Positions 1 through 5,062 of a stretch of 11,385 nucleotides of DNA are shown one piece after another. Both the position numbers and the translations under genes were made by a program. The DNA comes from Actinomycetota bacterium (GTDB lineage Bacteria; Actinomycetota; Thermoleophilia; Gaiellales; Gaiellaceae), in the NCBI GenBank assembly GCA_003136795.1, contig PLDP01000267.1:1-11385 (forward strand). Direction: 5' to 3'. Under the pieces are notes generated by a model. The model saw nothing but the letters and a program-made list of their open reading frames with translations. It was not told the origin of the DNA and did no database searches. Each line of letters starts with the position of its first letter. Position 1 is the first letter of the stretch.

Positions 1-336
1 ATGTGGTTCAGGGATTGGGAACTCATCGGCCTCGACGGATCTCTCAGCAGGTTCGCGTTCACCGCCGATCTGCAGGTCACACTCGCCATCGACCGCGGAG
101 TCGATCCCCAAATCGCGGTCGAGGCGCCGCGCCTTCACGCGGAGTACGCACCTGGCCGTCTATACGTCGAGCCGGACTTCCCGGCCGATGTCCTCCACGG
201 ACTTGAGGAGCGCGGCTGGGCCTCAACGACGAGAGAGATGACCGCGCCACTCGGCCTGATTCGAAAGACAGCGACCGGCGTGATCGGAGCGCTTGACCCT
301 CGCGGAGGGCAGGGCCGGTGGCCGGAACACGAGTGA
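1..336 (+). CDS. Gamma-glutamyltranspeptidase-like protein, C-terminal fragment (5' end outside the window)
   Basis: The frame is open from base 1 to a TGA at 334-336, so the gene begins before the window; the ATG at base 1 is probably an internal methionine. The 111 visible residues resemble the end of the small subunit of gamma-glutamyltranspeptidases, which cleave and transfer the gamma-glutamyl group of glutathione and related peptides. The supporting pattern is LQVTLAIDRGVDPQIAVEAP, then RLH, then a Y-V-E-P-x-F stretch, then a closing A-L-D-P-R-G-G, which matches the family's LQVLLN...GMDPQEAVDAPR...DPR layout. The catalytic threonine and the G-G substrate loop lie in the missing part or have diverged: here the residues before LQV read D-G-S-L-S-R instead of the usual glycine-rich loop. 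It sits 66 bp upstream of a D-aminopeptidase gene in the same direction, so peptide catabolism or cell-wall peptide recycling is a reasonable shared role. The family call is by remembered motif only. Confidence 0.7.
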   Translation: MWFRDWELIGLDGSLSRFAFTADLQVTLAIDRGVDPQIAVEAPRLHAEYAPGRLYVEPDFPADVLHGLEERGWASTTREMTAPLGLIRKTATGVIGALDPRGGQGRWPEHE

Positions 337-388
337 CCAAAAGGCAATGGGCCAACGAACACGTCGTAACCGTCAAACGTCGAGCGCC

Positions 389-394
389 AGGAGG
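389..394 (+). promoter_or_regulatory. Shine-Dalgarno site of the M55 peptidase gene
   Basis: AGGAGG lies 8 nt before the ATG at 403. This is a near-ideal ribosome binding site and fixes the start of the D-aminopeptidase gene. Confidence 0.85.
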
Positions 395-402
395 AACGAC
401 CA

Positions 403-1254
403 ATGAAGGTGTACATCTCCGCCGACATGGAAGGCGTCTGCGGTGTCACGCACAGCGCCCAATGCAGGCCAGGTCACCCCGACTACGAGCGCTTCCGGCG
501 ACTCTTGACGCAAGAGGTGAACTCGGCGATTGAAGGTGCGCTCGAAGGCGGTGCGACGGATGTCCTCGTCAACGATTCGCACTTTGCGATGACGAACATC
601 GTCATCGAGGACTTGCATCCTCGGGCTTCGCTCATCTCCGGCAGCAACAAGCTCTCTGCGCAGATGGAGGGACTCGACGAAACATTCGCGGCAGTCTTCC
701 TCGTCGGCTACCACCAAGGCGACGGACAGGGCGACGGTGTCATCAATCACACCCTTATGTCGGCAACGATCCGGCGTGTCCTCGTGAACGGAACCGTCGC
801 CGACGAAGCGCTGATCAACGCGGCCGTGGCCGCTGACTTCGGTGTTCCAGTCGCGTTACTCACGGGAGACGACCGTGTCTGCGAGCACATCTCAAACACA
901 ATCGAGAACACCCAAGTAGCACCGGTGAAACGCGCGATTGATCGGCTGAGCGCCGAGAACCTACCGGTACACGAGGCGCGCCGCCTCATCCGCGAGCGCG
1001 CGGCGATGGCGATTGAACGCGTCCGAAACGGAGCTATCAAATCGGCGGCCGCATATGCACCAGCGCGCTTCGACGTCGAGTTCCGCCTCTCCTCCGCAGC
1101 GCATCTGTGCACGCTGTTCCCAGCGGTGGAGCGGACGGGACCCTGCTCGATCACCTTCGAGCGCCCGACGATGGTCGAGGCGTACAAGCTGTTTTGGGGC
1201 CTCGGCATCGTCGGCACCGCAGCGATGACCGGGGTCTTCACCCCGGCCCCCTAG
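403..1254 (+). CDS. dppA: M55 family D-aminopeptidase (DppA-like)
   Basis: This 283-residue protein matches the length and motif order of the M55 zinc aminopeptidases typified by Bacillus subtilis DppA. That enzyme is a self-compartmentalised cytoplasmic decamer that removes N-terminal D-amino acids from short peptides. Visible family motifs are D-M-E-G at residues 8-11, supplying metal ligands D8 and E10, N-D-S-H at 57-60, supplying H60, G-Y-H at 102-104, supplying H104, and N-H-T at 115-117, where the catalytic histidine is expected. A glutamate follows near residue 135, inside V-A-D-E-A-L-I-N-A. The segment L-T-G-D-D-R near 153-158 is also typical. The C-terminal part, including F-E-R-P-T-M-V-E-A-Y, keeps the family pattern. 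The start is fixed by AGGAGG 8 nt upstream. The gene follows the gamma-glutamyltranspeptidase-like gene by 66 bp and may be co-transcribed with it. The stop is TAG, and no clear terminator hairpin follows. Confidence 0.92.
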   Translation: MKVYISADMEGVCGVTHSAQCRPGHPDYERFRRLLTQEVNSAIEGALEGGATDVLVNDSHFAMTNIVIEDLHPRASLISGSNKLSAQMEGLDETFAAVFLVGYHQGDGQGDGVINHTLMSATIRRVLVNGTVADEALINAAVAADFGVPVALLTGDDRVCEHISNTIENTQVAPVKRAIDRLSAENLPVHEARRLIRERAAMAIERVRNGAIKSAAAYAPARFDVEFRLSSAAHLCTLFPAVERTGPCSITFERPTMVEAYKLFWGLGIVGTAAMTGVFTPAP

Positions 1255-1353
1255 CGATACGGGAGGCACGAGTCGCAGACGATCCCAGCGGCACACGAAC
1301 GGTGGCATCGGATCGGGTCGGATCGCGGCCGACGATGATCCAGCGGCGAATGA

Positions 1354-1593
1354 CAACGGTTGCGCAGATGGCGGGACGCCCGAATCCCTTCGGCCATCGG
1401 CAATCCACAGCGGAGGATGGAGCATTTACGGAGCCAAGCGGGCGCAACCAGTGGCAACCGGTCGCAAATAGGACGCGCCAGAAATTGGCTCAAACAGGCT
1501 GATCCGCAACCGGGGCAACCCACGGCAACCGTTTCGGAGATGGGCCAAATGACCACCGCGGAGGATTGCATCCATTTGGCGCTACGAGCGCGC
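1354..1593. repeat. Diverged direct repeat (two copies)
   Basis: Copy one begins CAACGGTTGCGCAGATGG at 1354 and copy two begins CAACCGTTTCGGAGATGG at 1526. The two openings share 15 of 18 positions. Further along, 42-base blocks beginning CCACAGCGGAGGAT (copy one) and CCACCGCGGAGGAT (copy two) share about 27 of 42 positions. The distance between openings and between blocks differs by an indel of about 24 bases. This could be an old duplication, decayed mobile-element DNA, or chance in GC-rich sequence. Confidence 0.35.
1544..1580. repeat. Inverted repeat, 8 bp arms, 21 nt spacer
   Basis: GCCAAATG at 1544-1551 is the exact reverse complement of CATTTGGC at 1573-1580. The arms are AT-richer than the surroundings. 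It lies about 180 bp before the XRE start and could be a regulator binding site or a folded RNA element. It carries no T-run, so a terminator role is unlikely. Confidence 0.35.
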
Positions 1594-1720
1594 ACGGCGT
1601 TTCGCCCCCGAACTCCGGACAGCTTGGTTCACTCCCGATGTAACCCCGCTGCCGCCACCTATTACGCAACGGCTTTCGGGTGAAATATCGCTTCGACGGA
1701 TAAGCGCAAATCAGCGAATT

Positions 1721-1727
1721 AGGAGGT
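1721..1727 (+). promoter_or_regulatory. Shine-Dalgarno-like AGGAGGT with no start codon at normal spacing
   Basis: AGGAGGT lies 29 nt before the XRE ATG at 1757, much farther than the usual 5 to 10 nt. No ATG, GTG or TTG in the XRE frame occurs in between. Either it is a chance match, or the XRE gene uses an unusual leader that brings the site closer. Confidence 0.3.
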
Positions 1728-1756
1728 CCTGCGCGCGCGAGAGCGAACGTTCGGAC

Positions 1757-2062
1757 ATGCCCCGGCATGCCCCGAGAACGCAGAAGAGCTACCGCGACGA
1801 GTTGCCGCCGCTCCTTGCTGAGCGCGGCATCAGCTACCGCCAGTTCGCGCAAGCGATTGGCGTGACCCAGTCGTATCTCTCACGCACCTTGAACGCCGAG
1901 CGGGCGCCCTCCGCGCGAATTCTCGAGGCTGCGGCCTCTGAGCTAGGGCTCCCAAAGGACTACTTCCCGGAATATCGAGAGCATGTCGCGATCGAGGCAC
2001 TGAAGCGCGACGGGGTTCTACGCGACTCGATCTATGACTCGGTCAAGCGTCGCCGGCGCTAG
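1757..2062 (+). CDS. XRE family (Cro/CI-type) transcriptional regulator
   Basis: This 101-residue protein is a compact Cro/CI helix-turn-helix DNA-binding protein. The HTH_3-type domain spans about residues 14-68: I-S-Y-R-Q-F-A-Q-A-I-G-V supplies the first helices, T-Q-S-Y-L-S-R-T-L-N the recognition helix, and R-I-L-E-A-A-A-S-E-L-G-L the closing helices. Residues 69-101 form a short charged tail ending in four arginines, common in small actinobacterial regulators. No ligand or protease domain is present. The ATG at 1757 was chosen because no earlier in-frame start exists near the AGGAGGT at 1721; a directly repeated 10 bp CATGCCCCGG begins at the start codon region. The gene converges on the five-gene operon of the opposite strand, with 77 bp between the two stops. 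It could control that operon or the palindrome at 4762-4789, but the sequence does not prove this. Confidence 0.85.
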   Translation: MPRHAPRTQKSYRDELPPLLAERGISYRQFAQAIGVTQSYLSRTLNAERAPSARILEAAASELGLPKDYFPEYREHVAIEALKRDGVLRDSIYDSVKRRRR

Positions 2063-2139
2063 GACCCCTCGCACCGCAGTCCGAGCACCGGCCGGAGGCG
2101 AAGACACCGCGCTCACTCACCTCTCCATCCATAGAGCGG

Positions 2140-2766
2140 TTAGCCCCGGCTCGTTCCCTGCCGCTTCCGGAGCCCCATCAACAGCTCGAGCTCCGCGCGA
2201 GTGATCGTGCCCGCCTCCTCGAGCCCTAGCAGGAAGGCGACGAAACGCTCGTTGTCTTCCAGCACGAGCTGTAGGTAACCGACAAGCGCGGCCGCATCGA
2301 CGAGGAGTTGGTCCGGATCTCGCTCGGCAGTCCCGACGCTGTTGGCGCTCTTCCTACGCTCGGCTAGAGCTTGGAGAACTCGCTCGCGGATCTCGTGGAC
2401 GTGCGTGACCAGCGCGCGCCCCTCGGCTAGCGCCTCCTTCAACTGCTCGAGCGTCAGACCTCCGGGAGCTGCGTCACTTTCTTCCACGGCGCCCTGCTCG
2501 GGCGCTGGTCCAGCAGCCCCTTGGAAGCACCCCTCGCCGACGATGCGCATCAGTAACTTCTGACTCCGCGTCGTCGAGCTCCCCCACTCCTCAGCGGTGA
2601 GCCGCCTAGTGATCCACCACATGATCGTATGCTCGACATCAGCGGACGGAAAAGTCCGCACCTCAGCGTGCGCAACTTCGACTCCCTTCGGAAACCAGGC
2701 CTGCCAGTCGATGCCACTCGGATCCGTATGACTCCGCACCCACAGGGAGACGAGATGCTCGGTCAC
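2140..2766 (-). CDS. Uncharacterised 208-residue protein, helical C-terminal half (operon gene 5)
   Basis: I do not recognise the family. The start is a GTG at 2766, only 3 nt after the TAG of the preceding gene, so translation is probably coupled. Residues 1-80 form a compact region with many tryptophans and the stretch T-I-M-W-W-I-T-R-R-L-T-A-E-E-W at 47-61. Residues 81-103 are a flexible, acidic, alanine- and proline-rich linker. Residues 104-140 and 150-205 are strongly helical, with heptad-like leucine spacing and charged faces, and may form a coiled coil or helical bundle. No signal peptide, catalytic motif or membrane segment is visible. It is the last gene of a five-gene operon and ends by converging with the XRE gene. 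High third-position GC supports it as a real gene. Confidence 0.75.
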   Translation of the reverse strand: MTEHLVSLWVRSHTDPSGIDWQAWFPKGVEVAHAEVRTFPSADVEHTIMWWITRRLTAEEWGSSTTRSQKLLMRIVGEGCFQGAAGPAPEQGAVEESDAAPGGLTLEQLKEALAEGRALVTHVHEIRERVLQALAERRKSANSVGTAERDPDQLLVDAAALVGYLQLVLEDNERFVAFLLGLEEAGTITRAELELLMGLRKRQGTSRG

Positions 2767-2769
2767 GCG

Positions 2770-3597
2770 CTAATCCGTCCTTTGGCGCGAGAAGCCGGCG
2801 AGCGCCTCCCACATGAAGGCCGGCCAGACGACGATTCGCAGCCAGAGCATGTTTCGACCAACCCGGATATGCGGACTCAGATCGATCAACGGCTTCTGCG
2901 CCCGGCGATGCTCACCATCAGCCGGATACCAAATGAGCTCGACGGTGCTGAGCGACTCGAAGGCGGCGAGCCAGTGCACACGGGCAAACACGAGTAGCGG
3001 CGAGCGTGACTGGTCACGGCGGCCGATGTAGGCACGCGTGCTTCGCTCATTCGAGCCCTGCCGGGCTTGGCGCTTTCGCACTTCGATCTGCCAGAAACGC
3101 CAGAGGCGAGGCCTGTGGCGAAGGATTCGAAGACGCAGACGTGTCCGTGCGTCGGTCGGTAACGCGATACGAAGAGTTCCGTCGCTTCCACGCAAGATGT
3201 GAGAGGCGCGATCGGCCGAGAGCTCAAGCTTGCCGGTTGGATGAACCTGCGCGGTCGCACCGGTTAGGTCGAGATCGTCGATCGAATCGGGAAGCGCGAA
3301 TTCGTGAAAGACATAGAGAGGTCGAGCGAGAAGACGCGCGAGCACACACAGCCGCTCCTCCCAGAGCGTGAGGTCGAGATCGCCCCACCAAAGAGCCTCA
3401 GGCGACGCGTCACCGCCGAGGACAACGAGAGAGTTGAAAATGCAGACATTCGACGGGCGCTGCTGCCGGTAACCGGACTTGCCCATCGCCATCACCCGGC
3501 CTTCATGGCCCAAGACGCGCGCGGCAAGCTTCTTTGGATCGCCGAGTTCGGACAGTGATGGCGCTCGGCCCTCCGTATCCTCGGAGCCTTCGCTCAT
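2770..3597 (-). CDS. Uncharacterised 275-residue protein with WWGDLDLT motif (operon gene 4)
   Basis: I cannot assign a function. The ATG at 3597 overlaps the previous gene's TGA as ATGA, the usual sign of translational coupling, so I prefer it to the GTG three codons upstream at 3606. Residues 1-33 are polar and probably flexible. Residues 48-100 hold the most conserved-looking block: S-N-V-C-I-F-N-S-L-V-V-L-G-G, then A-L-W-W-G-D-L-D-L-T, then a helix L-W-E-E-R-L-C-V-L-A-R-L-L-A, then P-L-Y-V-F-H-E. The order strand, acidic loop, helix, strand suggests a compact alpha/beta unit. Residues 150-185 are rich in arginine, fitting nucleic acid or membrane contact. A hydrophobic tryptophan-rich stretch near the C-terminus (250-269) could attach the protein to the membrane, perhaps together with the 57-residue membrane protein of the same operon. 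Confidence 0.78.
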   Translation of the reverse strand: MSEGSEDTEGRAPSLSELGDPKKLAARVLGHEGRVMAMGKSGYRQQRPSNVCIFNSLVVLGGDASPEALWWGDLDLTLWEERLCVLARLLARPLYVFHEFALPDSIDDLDLTGATAQVHPTGKLELSADRASHILRGSDGTLRIALPTDARTRLRLRILRHRPRLWRFWQIEVRKRQARQGSNERSTRAYIGRRDQSRSPLLVFARVHWLAAFESLSTVELIWYPADGEHRRAQKPLIDLSPHIRVGRNMLWLRIVVWPAFMWEALAGFSRQRTD

Positions 3598-3923
3598 CCT
3601 TGGCACGGACTCCAGCCGCCCTTCTCACGGATGAACGTCTCGGTCGCCGGATGCATCGGCCCCGGGGCTGCCGGGCGCGACGCGTAGTGCTCGGCGTCGT
3701 CCTCCGATCGAAGGACGAGCTTCGTTTTCGCCAGTTCGCTCAGGAGTTCCTCGCCCGGATCCCAGGGAGTCCGCTGTCCGTCTTCGTAACAGTCGTTGTT
3801 CTCGATCTGACGAAATGATCCGTCCATGTCGAGCTTCTGCAGAAGCGCAAGAAGGTTCCGACGTGAGAGCGTCACGATGACGCGACGCTCCGGCTCCCCG
3901 TTGACGATCTCGAGCCGCGCCAT
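3594..3923 (-). CDS. Uncharacterised 109-residue protein (operon gene 3)
   Basis: The family is not recognised. The ATG at 3923 lies 3 nt after the stop of the membrane protein gene, and the gene's TGA overlaps the next ATG. Residues 1-30 predict a beta strand followed by a helix (V-I-V-T-L-S-R-R-N-L-L-A-L-L-Q-K-L-D). Residues 66-98 hold L-V-L-R-S-E-D-D-A-E-H-Y, a proline-rich turn and G-P-M-H-P-A-T-E-T-F-I. The pattern E-D-D-A-E-H-Y followed by G-P-M-H-P-x-T-E looks conserved, and its acidic and histidine residues could bind a metal or a partner, but this is a guess. There is no signal peptide or membrane segment. Its size and place in the operon fit a small partner or adaptor of the neighbouring proteins. 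Confidence 0.75.
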   Translation of the reverse strand: MARLEIVNGEPERRVIVTLSRRNLLALLQKLDMDGSFRQIENNDCYEDGQRTPWDPGEELLSELAKTKLVLRSEDDAEHYASRPAAPGPMHPATETFIREKGGWSPCQG

Positions 3924-3926
3924 CGT

Positions 3927-4100
3927 CTATGCCGCCCTCTTTGGTTGATCAGGCAACCGCAACTTAATCTTGATGTGTGCGATGAGCCAGGCAGCGATCG
4001 CCCAGGCGGGTGCATCGAGCAGCCCGAGAAGTCCCGCCCCACCGACAACGCGGGTTAGTCCAAGGAACCACGCGAGAAAGACCGCCGGGCGGAAGCGCAT
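3927..4100 (-). CDS. 57-residue predicted membrane protein (operon gene 2)
   Basis: The reading frame runs from ATG at 4100 to TAG at 3929-3927. Its ATG shares one base with the TGA of the upstream gene (TGATG), and GAGG lies about 10 nt before it, so it is very likely translated by coupling. The protein starts with basic M-R-F-R, then has a hydrophobic stretch from about residue 6 to 28 (A-V-F-L-A-W-F-L-G-L, then G-G-A-G-L-L-G-L-L). A second stretch runs from about 31 to 42 (A-W-A-I-A-A-W-L-I-A). It ends in a basic tail with K-I-K-L-R and K-R-A-A. This predicts one or two membrane-spanning helices with a positive cytoplasmic tail. Such small membrane proteins are easy to miss in annotation. 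Its role is unknown; anchoring the operon's other products, or acting as a pore-forming or toxin-like component, are both possible. Confidence 0.72.
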   Translation of the reverse strand: MRFRPAVFLAWFLGLTRVVGGAGLLGLLDAPAWAIAAWLIAHIKIKLRLPDQPKRAA

Positions 4101-4675
4101 CAGCTGATGGCCTCATCACTAATCGCCGTTGCGATCCGCTCATCGTCAGCGGCAATCCATCGAAGCGCCGTCTCGCTCGCTACGAATGCAGCCTGGCAGT
4201 ACGCGAAACGTGCGCGAGGGTGAAGCCCGAGCAGAAGAGGGCGATGAAGCATCGTCGGGAGCGGACGCTCATCGGAAGCCTCGACCGCCACGAAACGCAC
4301 GCCGAGTCTCTGAAGCTGGAACCCGGCGAAAAGGCCGAGGACATCGAATGCGAGCCGAAGCGCGGGCGATGCGTCGGGCGAGAGGATCGGCTCGAGAAGG
4401 TCATCGACGTCCGGCCTCTCGTCAGTGCGAAGCGGGCACGGCACACCGCGCAGGTTGTGTTCGACCCGAAGCAGGGCGCCGGCAAGACAAAACCGACTAG
4501 CGCGAACGTCATCGACTGCGACTGACCTACCGCGACCGTCGAGCGCATAAGCCCGCCGCGCCCAGCGCTGCGGCCGATCTAGAAGTAGCCCGGCCGCTTC
4601 CGTGAGGATCGCGGCTTCGGCGAGGAGCTTCCGCTTCGCGTCGAGCTTCTTGGCCATGCTCTTTGGTCGAGCCAA
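4100..4675 (-). CDS. DUF6197-like protein, 191 residues (operon gene 1)
   Basis: The start is TTG at 4675, chosen because GGGAGGT lies just 5 nt before it; the ATG at 4657 has only a weak site. The N-terminal half (residues 18-75) follows the pattern of DUF6197-type proteins known from actinobacteria: a helix with L-L-A-E-A-A, then R-W-A-R-R-A-Y-A-L-D-G-R-G-R-S-V, then a short helix with C-L-A-G-A-L-L-R. That family has no firm function. The C-terminal part (about 85-191) differs from the usual short family members: it is leucine-rich and helical with F-D-V-L-G-L-F-A-G-F near 110-119, and R-W-I-A-A-D-D-E-R near the end. It overlaps the following membrane protein gene by one base. As first gene of the operon it lies 86 bp downstream of the palindrome's near edge. 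The domain call rests on pattern memory only. Confidence 0.7.
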   Translation of the reverse strand: MARPKSMAKKLDAKRKLLAEAAILTEAAGLLLDRPQRWARRAYALDGRGRSVAVDDVRASRFCLAGALLRVEHNLRGVPCPLRTDERPDVDDLLEPILSPDASPALRLAFDVLGLFAGFQLQRLGVRFVAVEASDERPLPTMLHRPLLLGLHPRARFAYCQAAFVASETALRWIAADDERIATAISDEAIS

Positions 4676-4680
4676 GGGTT

Positions 4681-4687
4681 ACCTCCC
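4681..4687 (-). promoter_or_regulatory. Shine-Dalgarno site that decides the TTG start of the operon
   Basis: On the - strand GGGAGGT ends 5 nt before TTG at 4675. This strong site favours the TTG start over the internal ATG at 4657. Confidence 0.75.
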
Positions 4688-4714
4688 GGTCGCGCTGTCA
4701 GTCCCGTTGCCGTC

Positions 4715-4738
4715 TCGCCGTTTCGCCGTCTCGCCGTT
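4715..4738. repeat. Three tandem copies of an 8 bp unit (TCGCCGTY)
   Basis: The units TCGCCGTT, TCGCCGTC and TCGCCGTT follow one another without gaps at 4715-4738, in the leader region of the five-gene operon and 24 bp from the 28 bp palindrome. They may be a regulator binding array in the operon's promoter or leader, or simple slippage. Confidence 0.55.
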
Positions 4739-4761
4739 CCCCAGCACCAGCGGTATCAGTC

Positions 4762-4789
4762 GCTATGATGTCCTGTTGGACATCATAGC
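4762..4789. promoter_or_regulatory. Perfect 28 bp palindrome upstream of the five-gene operon, candidate operator
   Basis: GCTATGATGTCC at 4762-4773 and its exact reverse complement GGACATCATAGC at 4778-4789 flank the 4 nt centre TGTT. Both arms contain TATGAT, a good -10 promoter match, readable on either strand. The site is AT-richer than its surroundings, is not followed by a T-run, and lies 87 to 114 bp before the operon start. It is therefore more likely an operator or overlapping divergent promoters than a terminator. No good -35 is visible at 17 bp. The XRE regulator at 1757 is one possible binder; the recombinase is another. Confidence 0.65.
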
Positions 4790-5062
4790 ACGGAACCGAC
4801 GCGCAGAGCGTCTCGCAGATCGGTCGCGATCAGGCGCAGGGCTCGCTGGAGTTCGCCGCGATCTGCGAGCCAATCATGGCCCTGCACCACGAACACCTGA
4901 CTGGTTCCCCGACCTCGGGATGCGCGGTCCGTTTCGGGGACGCATCTCGATGGTTCCCTCGCCTACTTCAACCGCGCCGGCGAGATCGAATGGGTCGGGC
5001 GCCCAACTGCGGGAGAAGGGCACTCCGAGCCGGGGACGCGAATGGTGGTTACTACGTACTAA
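4789..5062 (+). pseudogene. Frameshifted + strand reading frame, unrecognised
   Basis: Two adjoining frames look coding, with high third-position GC and ordinary protein-like composition. From 4789 one reads T-D-A-Q-S-V-S-Q-I-G-R-D, then G-S-L-E-F-A-A-I-C-E-P-I-M-A-L-H-H-E-H-L. From about 4904-4945 the next frame takes over and reads D-G-S-L-A-Y-F-N-R-A-G-E-I-E-W-V-G-R-P-T-A-G-E-G, ending V-V-T-T-Y and TAA at 5060-5062. That TAA shares bases with the recombinase stop on the other strand, as expected for two real genes placed tail to tail. The first frame is closed upstream by TAG at 4786-4788 inside the palindrome and has no good start codon. It is therefore either a decayed gene, a sequencing frameshift, or a gene with programmed shifting. 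I do not recognise the product. Confidence 0.42.

Larger units (their letters stand above)
1255..1756. other. Gene-free stretch with diverged repeats, between the peptidase and the XRE regulator
   Basis: About 500 bp with no convincing gene on either strand. The open frames present have arginine-, serine- and proline-rich translations and no ribosome binding site. I looked for tRNA T-loop patterns and found none that fold. The stretch holds short GGCAACC repeats around 1448-1530, a diverged long direct repeat and an inverted repeat (both listed separately). It probably marks the junction between chromosomal genes on the left and accessory DNA on the right, and it should carry the promoter of the XRE gene, although no clean -35/-10 pair is visible. 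Confidence 0.6.

Noticed and set aside
1370..1400. T-loop-like string (GCCCGAATCCC) suggesting a tRNA as integration target
   Set aside because: No acceptor, D or anticodon arms could be folded around it; no tRNA was found elsewhere in the window.
1251..1595. Open frames on both strands in the 1255-1756 stretch, including a cysteine-rich - strand one
   Set aside because: No start signal, no family pattern, and composition typical of non-coding GC-rich DNA.
2063..2139. Bidirectional terminator between the convergent XRE and operon stops
   Set aside because: No stem of useful length and no T-run seen on either strand.
4010..4525. Plus-strand open frame of 171 codons opposite the first operon genes
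   Set aside because: It is antisense to the DUF6197-like and membrane protein genes, has no ribosome binding site, and its composition is typical of the shadow of a GC-rich gene.
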